From assembly GCA_963814975.1 (NCBI GenBank), contig CAWFFB010000034.1, forward strand, positions 1 through 64,000: DNA of 64,000 nt, in the 5' to 3' direction. A program made the translations under genes and the position numbers. The DNA comes from CAVUXJ01 sp963814975 (lineage in GTDB: Bacteria > Acidobacteriota > Vicinamibacteria > Vicinamibacterales > CAVVIG01). Under the pieces are notes generated by a model. That model was not told the origin of the DNA and ran no database searches. It saw nothing but the letters and a program-made list of their open reading frames with translations. Numbering within the stretch: position 1 is the stretch's first letter; each line of letters begins with the position of its first letter. Shown here in pieces: positions 10,998-19,897 of the stretch.

Positions 10998-11165
10998 CAA
11001 ATACGGCAACTGCCGTAATCGGTTCGAGTCGTCGCTGCGCGTAGAGGACCGTGTTCGGGGTGATTTCGGCCGCAATGGGCACGTTTTCGTATGTAACGGA
11101 CGGCCGTCACGCCGCACCGGGGTGTGGCAGATGGGGCAGCGTGGAACGGGAGGGGGCGGCGTCAT
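10998..11165 (-). CDS. Zinc-ribbon small protein, copy 1 (frameshift near 11075)
   Basis: The ATG at 11165 is preceded by AAGG. The protein begins with Pro-rich residues, then CPICH at residues 10-14. About 14 residues later the frame reads TCP and, after a small indel near 11075, CGRNHPEHG in the neighbouring frame. Reassembled, this is CPxCH-x14-CPxCG, a treble-clef or zinc-ribbon knuckle pair, ending at the TGA at 10998. Without correction the frame runs on to 10953 with no second CxxC. It follows the helical protein at 11280-11672, exactly as the second zinc ribbon (15283-15432) follows its paralogue. Function unknown; small zinc ribbons often bind nucleic acid or a partner protein. Confidence 0.55.
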
Positions 11166-11279
11166 CCGACCTTGCCGACTGTCAAACGTGTGGGCAGGAC
11201 AACTGAGCGTGTGGCCGTTGTCCTCGCAGTGCCAACAGCTGATGCCGGAAGACCCGCAACGACTCGTCGGACGGCGTGC

Positions 11280-11672
11280 CTATCGGGCGCGAGCATGGCG
11301 CCCTCTGTTGGCGCGTGACGCAACCTTCGTGTTGGCTATCCCCTCGACCAGGTGGCCGCTGTCGCGAGCTTCGATGTGCTCGCTATCTGGATCATCAAGC
11401 GCGTCCAGCTGTCGTTTGAGGAGCCCGTCGATCACCTGCGCGACGATGATTAGGGCTCGTGGTCGTCTCAGCGCGAGTATCTGGAGTTTGTCGACAATCG
11501 TCCCGAGCAGCCGCGCGAGGTGTGTTTTGGGGTCCTCCTTGGGCCCGCGTTTAGGGAATCTGGCGCTTGCGGGCGGTGCGGGCAACCCCATCAGTGCCTT
11601 CATAATCGGCAGTTCACTGAGCGGCATCGGGCGCAGCGCCGCACGCGTGCGGGAACGTTTGTTTGCAACCAT
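11280..11672 (-). CDS. Conserved hypothetical helical protein, module copy 1
   Basis: 130 residues from the ATG at 11672, chosen because GGAG sits eight bases upstream and the paralogue at 15471-15842 aligns from the same Met. The basic N-terminus (MVANKRSRTRAALRP) is followed by a predicted helical core. Key shared segments are VDKLQILALRRPRAL, IIVAQVIDGLLKRQL and DALDDPDSEH, then a low-complexity tail. The core is about 75% identical to the second copy over about 48 residues, while the flanks differ. That contrast supports real coding selection on the core. I do not recognise the family. A zinc-ribbon gene follows 114 bp downstream on the same strand. Confidence 0.65.
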   Translation of the reverse strand: MVANKRSRTRAALRPMPLSELPIMKALMGLPAPPASARFPKRGPKEDPKTHLARLLGTIVDKLQILALRRPRALIIVAQVIDGLLKRQLDALDDPDSEHIEARDSGHLVEGIANTKVASRANRGRHARAR

Positions 11673-12031
11673 CACCGATCTCCATGCTGAAACGATGCCA
11701 GCGCCGCCGGACTGCCGTGACCCACGAAGGAGGCACCATCCCGTCGCTGCCCCCTGTGAGTCCTGAATCACCGGTCTGTGCAGTTGATCGGGAGCTGACG
11801 ATTACATATCTGTTGCCAGACTAACTGTTTGGCGTCACCGGCCCGACCGTCGTGTACCGCACGGCCGAGATGGCCGCGGCCTGGCCGATACCATCTGGAG
11901 CATGGTGGCTGGCTCTGGGACCGGCACGGTCTTCCGTCCTTGTCTACGTTGTCAGCAGGACGGTCACCTCGTGGGATCACCTTGAAAATCCCTCGTGTCT
12001 CTGCGGAATGTCACCGGCGCAGAAACAGCGA
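11673..12031. other. Intergenic, no recognised feature
   Basis: About 360 bp between module copy 1 and the end of the P-type ATPase gene. Open frames here are short and show no motif. It presumably contains the promoter for the leftward module. Confidence 0.35.
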
Positions 12032-14843
12032 TCATCCTTGTGAGCGCTCTGGACTCATCGCTCGCACAACGGCTTTATTCAGCTCCCGGACCCACAGCAC
12101 CGAGCTAGCCACAACCAGGCACAGCAGCCAATCGCGGACACTCAGGCCAGTCGTCGAAAACGCCTGCTGGAGAAACGGCGTATAGATCACCAGGACATGC
12201 AACGCCAGCGACAGACCCAACGCTGCCCACAGCCAGCGGTTCGTAAAGAGGCGGCTGAACGCGCTCCTCGTGTCGGAACGCGCGTTGAACACGTTGAACA
12301 ACTGAAACAGCATCAGCGTCGTGAAGGCCATCGTCTGTGCGTGGCGCAGATCGCCCGATCCCTCGACGAGACCTCCAGGCAGCGACGCATCGAGGACGAA
12401 CAACGTCCCCAAGGCCATGACGACGCCGACGACGAAGATACCGAGCCACATGGAGGGTGTGATGACGCCTTCTTTCTTTGAACGGGGAGGCTCATCCATC
12501 AATCCTGGGTCCGCCGGATCGATCCCGAGTGCCAGTGCCGGGGCTCCGTCGGTCACCAGATTGATCCACAGGAGTTGAGTCGCCAGGAGCGGCAGTACCG
12601 ACGGCGTCGCCTTTCCCCTCCAACCCGATCGCGCGCGCCAGCAGCACGCCGAAGAACATGGTCATCACTTCGCCGATGTTCGACGACAGCAGATACCGCA
12701 GGAACTTGCGAATGTTCGAAAAGATCGCCCGTCCTTCTTCCACCGCGGCGACAATTGAGGCGAAGTTATCGTCGGCCAGTATGATGTCCGCTGCCGCCTT
12801 CGCGACATCAGTGCCGGTGATCCCCATCGCGACGCCGATGTCGGCGGTCTTCAAGGCCGGTGCATCGTTGACGCCGTCGCCTGTCATTGCGACCACAAAT
12901 CCCTGCCGCTGGAGTGCCGTCACAATCCGCAGCTTATGTTCAGGATTGACCCGCGCATAGACCGACTGGTCCCTGACGGTCTGCACCAGTGCGTCGTCTC
13001 CGGCCCGCTCGATGTCTCCACCGGTGACGGCCCGTGCGTCGATCGCAATGCCGAGATCCATGGCAATAACGGCGGCCGTTGTCGGATGATCGCCGGTGAT
13101 CATCATCGGCCGGATCCCTGCCGCTTTTGCCCTGGCAACGGCCTCTCTCGCCTCGTCGCGGGGAGGGTCGATCATGCCGACGAGCCCCGCGAACACGAGG
13201 TCGCGCTCGACACGCTCGTTGACTTCGTCGTGTGCCAGCACGTCGGCGGACAGGTCTCGATACGCAATGCCCAGTGTGCGCAGCGCCCGGCCGGCGAGCT
13301 CCTCGTTCGCCTCGAGAATCTCCAATCGGCGGGCGCTGCTCAACAGCTGTGACCCGTCACCCACATGCTCATGCGTGCAGCGTGTGAGGAGCACGTCAGG
13401 CGCGCCCTTTGTGAAGAGTCGCACCTTCTCCCTCTGTTGCGCATCGGTGTGAATCGTGGTCATCAGCTTGCGCTCTGACGAGAAGGGAATCTCTCCAACC
13501 CGGCTGAACCTTGCGTCGAGCGCGGCCGGATCCAACCCGATCTTGCGCGCCGCCACCACGAGCGCCCCTTCAGTCGGGTCACCCAGGATGGTCCATCTTC
13601 CGTCCCGCTCCTGCAGCACCGCATTGTTCGCGCGGTCAGCGACGGCAAGTGCGCAATGCAGCTCGGCCAGCAAAGCGCCGACGACGGCGCCACCACCCGC
13701 AACACTGGCTTCCCCGTCGGGCGCGTACCCTGTACCGCCGACCGCCACACTGCCGCCGGCGGTGACCACAGCGCGTACTGTCATCTCGTTCTTCGTCAGC
13801 GTGCCGGTCTTGTCGGAGGCGATCACGTCAGCGGAGCCCAGAGTTTCCACCGCGCGAAGGTGGCGCACGATCGCGTTTCTGCCAGCCATGCGCTGAACGC
13901 CCACCGAGAGGACCGCCGTCACGACCGCCGGCAGCCCTTCGGGTACTGCGGCAACTGCGAGAGCCACGCCAAGGATCAGCACGTCGAAGACGGCCGACAG
14001 ACCGCTGACGTCTTCTACGAGCAGAATCGTGACGATCATCACGACGGCAATGGCGATGACCACCGCGCCCAGCACCTTGCCGACGCGGTCGAGCTCCTTT
14101 TGGAGCGGCGTCGGGCCGTCATCAACATCGCGGAGCATACCGGCGATCCGCCCCGTTTCCGTCTGCATTCCCGTCGCCACGACGATCGCCCGTCCGCGAC
14201 CGTAGGTCGCCGTGGTTCCGCTGAACACCATGTTGTCCCGGTCGCCAAGGGCCATCTCGCCAGCGATCGCTGCCACGTCTTTCGTGACGGGAAGACTCTC
14301 GCCGGTCAGCGCCGCCTCGGCGGTCTGGAGAGCGGTGGATACGATCATCCGTCCATCAGCCGGGATGGTGTCGCCTTCCTCGATCAGGATGATGTCGCCA
14401 GGGACGATGTCCGTAGCATCCACGCTCCGCTGTTGCCCGTCGCGGATCACGTGCGCCTGCGCTGCCGCCATCTGGCGCAACGCCGCCACCGCAGATTCCG
14501 CTCGTGATTCCTGGATGTATCCCATGACGGCGTTGAGCAGCACGACTGCGCTGATGGCAATCGCTTCAAAGGGCAGCGCCGAGTCCCGCTCGTACACCCA
14601 CAGTCCAGCCGAGATCGCCGTGGCAGCAAGAAGCAGGATGACGAGGACGTCCTGAAACTGGGCGAGGAACTTTCTCCACGCCGCAACCGGCGGGTCTGCC
14701 GCGAGTTCGTTCCGGCCGTGTTGTTCGAGTCGCGCCCGCGCCTCGTCGCCGCTCAAGCCCTGGCGGGCATCCGAGCCTAGTGTCGAAATGACGAGTTCGA
14801 CCGGCTGCTGATAGGCGGGGATGTTATCGAGCTGAACGGCCAC
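12032..14843 (-). CDS. PII-type (Ca2+-ATPase-like) cation-transporting P-type ATPase, frameshift near 12600
   Basis: About 935 residues once one base is corrected near 12600; the frame changes after EGKGDAV to LPLLATQLLWINLVTDG. Motifs in order: cation ATPase N-terminal domain, actuator TGES, PEGLP in helix M4 (Ca2+-type site), phosphorylation motif SDKTGTLTKN, KGAPD nucleotide site, TGDHP, hinge TGDGVNDAP, and a C-terminal six-helix half. This matches bacterial PacL/PMR1-like pumps. The start is set at GTG 14843: AAGGAGG lies six bases before it, whereas the ATG at 14849 abuts that ribosome site too closely. It stands alone on the strand, with the two small-gene modules on either side. Likely exports Ca2+ or another divalent cation. 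Confidence 0.92.
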
Positions 14844-15282
14844 CAGCATCCTCCTTCAGCAACCAGGCGGGGAGTTGTGACCGTGAGCAGCCGGTCGAGA
14901 TATTCACTCGTTGCATCGTCCAACCATACGCGACGACGATGGACTGGTTAAGACATCGAAACGCGTCCGGCCCGATCTCACGTTGCCGCTAGCCGTCGTC
15001 CAGAGTCACACCACCATTGGTGTCTGATACAGCCACGACAGTGCCGCTGCCCTCGATACGACTGAGATTCGCGCGTCCGCAGCCTAGGTCAATGCTCGGG
15101 TGCGGCTTGCGCCCGACCCGCACGCATGCGTACGTGACCGTTGTAGGAGCGTTGGAATCGAGGAGCTTCGCACTCCGGCGAGCAGCAGCTGGAGCGCCAG
15201 ACGCTAATCACGGCGGGAATCTATATCACGGACCTGGTTTTCACACCCGGGCTTGCCCGTCGATCCAGCCGCGGGACAGGGG
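14844..15282. other. Intergenic, no recognised gene
   Basis: About 440 bp between the P-type ATPase start and the second zinc ribbon. Both strands hold only short frames without motifs. The promoter of the ATPase should lie near its right part; none is clear. Confidence 0.35.
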
Positions 15283-15432
15283 TTAACGGCGGGGCGGACT
15301 GGGGTACCGGGTGCCGCAGCGATCACAGAGAAACCAGCGGCGGGAGCTGCCCGACTGGTCCTCCTCTTCAGCGTGGTCGAGGCGGTGACATTTCGGACAG
15401 GGCGGAATTGGGTGAGCAACCTTGGTCGTCAA
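15283..15432 (-). CDS. Zinc-ribbon small protein, copy 2
   Basis: 49-residue protein from a TTG start at 15432 with a GAGCGGGG-like upstream sequence; an in-frame stop at 15448-15450 excludes an earlier start. The order is CPKCH at residues 12-16, an acidic loop, RRWFLCDRCGTRYPSPPRR, then TAA at 15283. Two CxxC knuckles 17 residues apart, followed by an aromatic, make a canonical zinc ribbon. It lies 38 bp after the helical paralogue, mirroring copy 1. Cytoplasmic; function unknown. Confidence 0.65.
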   Translation of the reverse strand: MTTKVAHPIPPCPKCHRLDHAEEEDQSGSSRRWFLCDRCGTRYPSPPRR

Positions 15433-15470
15433 CGCGTGGCCCCGCTCTCAAGACGTCTCGCGTGGTGATT

Positions 15471-15842
15471 CTAGTGTTTACGCCCACGGCCTGTGGGTGC
15501 GGGCGGCGTGGACCGCTTCGTCGCCGTGGCCGGCTGGCGGGGCTGTGGACGGGCGCGCGACTGGTGCTCGGTGTTCGGATCATTGTCGTCCAGCACGTCT
15601 AGTTGTCGCTTGAGGAGGCCGTCGAGAACCTCGGCGATGACGATCAAGGCTCGCGGTTGTCTCAGCGCGAGTACCTGGAGTTTGTCGATAATCGTCGTCA
15701 TCACACTCGCCAGCCGCGTTCTTGGATCCTTGATCGCTCGTGGGGAGGTTGCGTTGTTGGCGGCAGGGCGTGGAGCTAGCCCTTTGATCGTGTCGCTGGG
15801 TGGCGGGTGTAACGCCGCCCCGGTGGGTTTCTTAATCGCCAT
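15471..15842 (-). CDS. Conserved hypothetical helical protein, module copy 2
   Basis: 123 residues from ATG 15842, aligned to the start of copy 1 (similar bases precede both starts: gatcggtg and gattggta). The basic N-terminal segment MAIKKPTGAAL is followed by the shared core IIDKLQVLALRQPRAL, IVIAEVLDGLLKRQL and DVLDDNDPNTEH. A Pro/Thr/Arg-rich tail ends in GRGRKH. Core conservation against variable ends marks it as a real gene. Function unrecognised; the basic ends are compatible with nucleic-acid contact. Confidence 0.65.
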   Translation of the reverse strand: MAIKKPTGAALHPPPSDTIKGLAPRPAANNATSPRAIKDPRTRLASVMTTIIDKLQVLALRQPRALIVIAEVLDGLLKRQLDVLDDNDPNTEHQSRARPQPRQPATATKRSTPPAPTGRGRKH

Positions 15843-16310
15843 TACCAATCTGGTTAACCTCTGGTACTGTGGCATCACACGTGGCTCGGTTTTGGACCTG
15901 CAAACGACACGTCGGCACCGAAGTCTGTGAAAGCATAGACCGCCATCCGTTCATCGACGGAGAGCAATGCGTATGCCGCTTCGGGGTCCGATTGGGCTCC
16001 CGTCGGTGTACTTATTTAGGTCCTGCTGCTGGTTCCGAGGGCTCGCGCTGTATAGATGGAGGGGTGCGGCTACACACATGAGTTACCCATGTGGGTAGGC
16101 AGTTACCCAGGAGAGGTCGAGCCGAAAATTGGGGCGAGCACCTCGCTCAGGGCGCCCGCGAGGAATCGACCCCGAACTATTCGAGAATTCGATCGGCCGC
16201 GCCGAGGACGGCGCCGTGCAGAAGAGCAGAGCGGGTTCTTGTGGTAGGCACGGGGCGACGGTGAAGGGCACCCGCCGTCCCATCTCGAGTCTTGGATCTC
16301 GGTCTCGAGC
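15843..16310. other. Intergenic, no recognised gene
   Basis: About 470 bp to the right of module copy 2. Short frames only, without motifs or strong ribosome sites. Confidence 0.3.
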
Positions 16311-16520
16311 TCACCAAGGATTATCACGCAGAAGATCCGTCGCGGCATTCCGTGTCACGGTCGCCCCGACCAGCACATTGCAGGCCTGGCACCGCTTGAC
16401 AACGTTGATGTTCTGGGGCTCTCGATCCTCGGAAAACTCGGTACTAAGTGCTCGTTCTCCACAGAGACCGTGTTGCACACCAAACGCCTTGAGCATTTCG
16501 AGCGCTTTTGCATCTGTCAT
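16311..16520 (-). CDS. Small Cys-containing hypothetical protein
   Basis: 69 residues from ATG 16520 (a GTG lies one codon earlier). It begins MTDAKALEMLKAFG, has a HGLCGE segment, a CQAC pair near residue 48 and ends ATDLLRDNPW. The balanced composition with helical ends is unlike the Arg/Pro-rich chance frames nearby, which supports coding. It resembles no family I can name; the spaced Cys residues could hold a metal. Confidence 0.5.
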   Translation of the reverse strand: MTDAKALEMLKAFGVQHGLCGERALSTEFSEDREPQNINVVKRCQACNVLVGATVTRNAATDLLRDNPW

Positions 16521-17341
16521 CACAAATTACCCGTTGACGATTTACCTTCGTTCGTGGGCCATGGGATGAAGGGGTCTTGAAGGCCCTTCAACGGTCAAGC
16601 GATTCCTGGCTCCACGTTTGGAACAAGCTGACCTTATCGGAACGGGGCCAGCCGGGAACTCCTCACTCTTACCATCTCCCGAGCGTGTGGGTTGTAAAAG
16701 TGCTGTAAGCACACAACGGCAGGTGTGGTGGGATGACCACTCTCGAGGCGAGCGACAGGCTTCAGCGAGTCGGTGGTTCGTCTCAGGCTGGCGCCGTCAG
16801 CCAGACGCCGTTAGCATCTGATGGCATTGCCAAGTTGAGGCTGTTGGTCTCTTCAGGGACATGAAGCGCTACCACTGACGCCACGGACACAAACGGAGGG
16901 CACTGTTCTTCGCAGATCTGGTGCGCTCCTGAGGATGAGCGATCCGTTGTAAGTGAGGCTCGCGTGTAGGTCAAGCTCTTGACGTGCCTCGTTCGTGGCC
17001 CTGCATTCGACGCGGCCGCCGCGCATCGATCGAGGCGAGTCAATCGTTGGACGAGCAACACGAGAATCGACCTGTTGTTCGTCCGATGATTGGCGAAGGG
17101 TGCGGAAACTCAGGTTCGTGTGTCTTGCGGCGGCCCCGGGGCACGTTACGACACTCCAAACCGGAGGCGAATGACGTCGCCCCGATACTGGAAGATTTTT
17201 CTGAGCGTTCGGCCGATGAACAGCCGCGTGCGATTCAGTCTGCATATCGCGGGTACTGGTCCATCAGGGCGTCGGTCGTCATCGGGTCGGGCTGCCTCTC
17301 GTTCGAGCCCCCTGGGTAGAGTCTTCAGCGCCGGCAGCTGA
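16521..17341. other. Long stretch without a recognisable gene
   Basis: About 820 bp between the small Cys protein and the VapC-type toxin. Several overlapping frames of 60-130 codons exist on both strands, but none shows a motif, balanced composition or a good ribosome site. Probably degenerated sequence in an accessory region. Confidence 0.4.
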
Positions 17342-17743
17342 TCAGATGACATCAACCCGTGCGCCATGGCCCGGCGCGCCGGCAATGTTCGCGTCGCAGG
17401 TGACGAGCGGAATCCCGAGTGCTTCCGCGAGCGCGACATAGACGGCGTCGTACGCTGTGAGGCTCTTGCGAAGCACCCAGACGCGCGGCAAGAGGAAGTC
17501 GTGGGGATATCGCACCAATGGAAGATCGAGCAGGTCTTGCAAGGCCTCGCGGCCCCGAGTGTCGGACATCACGCCTTTGGCCACCTGTTTCCTGAACACC
17601 TGCGTGACCTCGACGTCGAGCAGATGCGGAGCATGCCACCGCGAAGGGCGGCTGGGCGTTGAGAAGAGCCGCGCCTCAATGGCTGCAGCTTTGGGCGTCT
17701 GAAGCAACCACTCAATCGCAGCCGAAGCGTCGAGGACGATCAC
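17342..17743 (-). CDS. vapC: PIN-domain toxin, VapC family
   Basis: 133 residues from a GTG start at 17743 overlapping the antitoxin stop (GTGA). PIN-domain features in order: N-terminal MIVLDASAAIEWLL (first catalytic Asp), a central conserved acidic position (LLDVEVTQVF), TAYDAVYVALAEALG (third Asp with the D-x-x-Y/A pattern) and LVTCDANIAG (fourth acidic site). Length and arrangement fit VapC-type Mg2+-dependent RNases acting on tRNA or rRNA. Coupled translation with the upstream antitoxin is typical. Confidence 0.9.
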   Translation of the reverse strand: MIVLDASAAIEWLLQTPKAAAIEARLFSTPSRPSRWHAPHLLDVEVTQVFRKQVAKGVMSDTRGREALQDLLDLPLVRYPHDFLLPRVWVLRKSLTAYDAVYVALAEALGIPLVTCDANIAGAPGHGARVDVI

Positions 17744-17970
17744 CGAGCGTCGCGCTCCTCCCGTACCGACTGCGCCGCCGACACCCTGAGATTCACCGTC
17801 TCTCGTCGATGCAACCGGTCGCGCAACTCTCCAATGGTGGGACGCTCCGCGATCTGTCGGAGCTCATTGAGCAGGAAATCTGACAGCGACATGCCAGCCA
17901 TCGCCGCACGCGCCTTCAAGGTGCGGTGCACTGTGTCGGGGACATTACGAACCTGAATCATCCGTGACAT
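17740..17970 (-). CDS. vapB: Ribbon-helix-helix antitoxin, FitA/VapB-like
   Basis: 76 residues from ATG 17970: MSRMIQVRNVPDTVHRTLK is an RHH beta-strand and helix A, followed by ARAAMAGMSLSDFLLNEL (helix B), with a basic toxin-binding tail. The next ATG (17961) is also possible. Longer upstream readings add Cys/His-rich residues unlike the family and are rejected. It should neutralise the downstream PIN toxin and autoregulate through the palindrome overlapping its start. Confidence 0.85.
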   Translation of the reverse strand: MSRMIQVRNVPDTVHRTLKARAAMAGMSLSDFLLNELRQIAERPTIGELRDRLHRRETVNLRVSAAQSVREERDAR

Positions 17971-18003
17971 GTGATGAGTATGTTCGCATGTAGTGCACAT
18001 GTC
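17966..18003. promoter_or_regulatory. Inverted repeat, candidate VapB operator
   Basis: gacatgtg (17966-17973) and cacatgtc (17996-18003) form perfect 8-bp arms separated by 22 bp, at the beginning of the antitoxin gene. Dyad operators at this position are usual for RHH antitoxins. Confidence 0.6.
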
Positions 18004-18299
18004 AAGACTCTGGGGCGCCTTTGGGAGCCGGACCATTCGCTTCGCGATCCAAAGCGCATGCACCTCGGTCTGAGGTCCTGGTCGCGTCGCGTGTTGGCGG
18101 CCTCGATGACGCGCCGTCCGAGGTTCCTCACCGCGCCGACGACATTCTGGTAACGATAGGGTCTGCTAGTCGCGTAATACTCTGGTCGTAATAGGCCTTG
18201 CCGATGATCTGAATTCATGAACCTCACGCTCAATGACTCCCGAAAGCACGGGCTGATCGAAAATCTGATTGACACGCGCGTGAGTTGAAATACCCTCTC
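17971..18299. other. Intergenic between divergent TA pair and peroxidase operon
   Basis: About 330 bp containing the TA operator at its left end and presumably promoters in both directions. No gene seen. Confidence 0.4.
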
Positions 18300-19886
18300 A
18301 TGGGAAATCCGCGTGGCGCAGATTGCAGGTTCGATAAACGCGGCCCTTGGGCGCCGCAGCTCAAGTGCCTGCGCAAGGCGACACAGCTAGCCGGCTGGCA
18401 AATGACCCCGCAATCACATTTCATGGTCGTCGCGCCGCTCATCGAGGAGCGCGTGAACGGGCTGAGAGTTCTGCTCAGCTCGATGAACGACCGCCCCGGC
18501 ATGGCGAGGCGGGATGGCTCGATCGTACCCTTCGGCGAATTCGAGAATCTCCATTACGCGCGCTTCGTCATTCTGGACGATCAGACGCTGCGCGATTTCG
18601 AGGAGTATGGAGCCCCGATTCCGGACTTTGGCGTCCTGCTTGCCTTCTTGGGCGATTGCGACGGGTCCGCCGACGAACTTCTCGCTGATATGGTGCGCGT
18701 CGCGGCACCGGGCCTGCGTCAGATCTTTTCCTGCTGCCAGGGTTTCACGCCCAACTCCGATCTACTCGCATGGATGAAAGCGCATTCGCAGGCTCCAGCC
18801 GCGAACTATGTGAATTGGGTCGGCCGCACCGTAAGGCAGATCCGCGAAGAAGCCACGCTTCGCGATGAGCTGGTTAAATGCGTCAAGGATCGCCAAGACG
18901 AATTCGCCCGGGACGAGCCACAGGAAGTTCGTGCCAAGCTCATTGCGCATTGCCACCCCTTGCTGAACGACGGGACTATCTCGCTGACCCGCGCGGGGCG
19001 CACCCCGTTCGGCTGGTCCCTCCGCAATTTCCTCCATTACGCGATCGTCCCGGGTGCCCTGTTGCTCCCCTGGCTGCTGGCCATCCCCTCTCTCATTCCA
19101 TTGCAGCCGCTGTTTTTCTGGGTCGTCCTTCCGTTCGTGGCGCTCGGCGCAATATTGTTCCTCTTCTTGAGCCGCCTCATACCGGTCGCGCTCGCCACCA
19201 TCGTCGTCCTCGGGTTGTGGCTCGTGCCGTTGTTCATCCTGTTTCCGCTGCTGATCGTGCCAGTCCTCTTGACGGTCGTAATGTTCCTGTTGGTGCTGCG
19301 TCGCTACGAGAAGAACGAGCCGGAGATCATCCACCGCCCGGAGGTCGACCACATCCTGAAACTGGCCGCGCTCGAAGATCACGACGTCACCAACCAGTAC
19401 ACGGCTCTAGGGAGCGTCAAGCCGAACCGTTTCCGGCGCGGGCTGTTTCCCGTCATTCTCTGGCTGATCGATTACTTCGCGCGGCACGTCTATCAACGCG
19501 GTCATCTCGGACGCGTCCGCAATATTCATTTCGCCCGCTGGGTGTTCCTCGACGGGAAGAAGCGGATGATCTTCGCGAGTAACTATGACGGCAGCCATGA
19601 AGCCTACATGGATGACTTCATCAACAAGGCAGGATGGGCACTCAATCTGTCGTTCAATTGTGGGCTCGGCTATCCGCGCACCCGCTGGCTGATCAAGGAC
19701 GGCATCGACGACGAGCTGAAGTTCAAGTACACGCAGCGGAGGCATCAGAAGCCGACGGAGACCTGGTATCGCGCCTATCCTGGTCTGACTGTCTACGATC
19801 TCGAACGCAACGCGCGCGTTCGCGCCGGCTTCGAGCGTCGAACGATGACCGACATCGAGGTTCGCGCTTGGCTGTGGGACTTGTGA
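18300..19886 (+). CDS. Membrane protein partner of the DyP-type peroxidase
   Basis: About 528 residues from ATG 18300. A TTG at 18285 and an ATG at 18402 are alternatives, and no start has a clear ribosome site. The N-terminal soluble region (HFMVVAPLIEERVNGLRVLL, FVILDDQTLRDFEEYG, LAFLGDCDGS) and a C-terminal soluble region (NIHFARWVFLDGKKRMIFASNYDGS, MDDFINKAGWALNLSFNCGLG) flank about four hydrophobic helices near residues 240-335. The two soluble halves each contain a strand-rich pattern ending in a variant of F-x-I/F-L-D, suggesting an internal duplication of ferredoxin-like folds related to the peroxidase fold. The DyP gene begins 12 bp downstream, so they form an operon. Unnamed family; likely anchors or assists the peroxidase. 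Confidence 0.8.
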   Translation: MGNPRGADCRFDKRGPWAPQLKCLRKATQLAGWQMTPQSHFMVVAPLIEERVNGLRVLLSSMNDRPGMARRDGSIVPFGEFENLHYARFVILDDQTLRDFEEYGAPIPDFGVLLAFLGDCDGSADELLADMVRVAAPGLRQIFSCCQGFTPNSDLLAWMKAHSQAPAANYVNWVGRTVRQIREEATLRDELVKCVKDRQDEFARDEPQEVRAKLIAHCHPLLNDGTISLTRAGRTPFGWSLRNFLHYAIVPGALLLPWLLAIPSLIPLQPLFFWVVLPFVALGAILFLFLSRLIPVALATIVVLGLWLVPLFILFPLLIVPVLLTVVMFLLVLRRYEKNEPEIIHRPEVDHILKLAALEDHDVTNQYTALGSVKPNRFRRGLFPVILWLIDYFARHVYQRGHLGRVRNIHFARWVFLDGKKRMIFASNYDGSHEAYMDDFINKAGWALNLSFNCGLGYPRTRWLIKDGIDDELKFKYTQRRHQKPTETWYRAYPGLTVYDLERNARVRAGFERRTMTDIEVRAWLWDL

Positions 19887-19897
19887 GAGACCGACCC

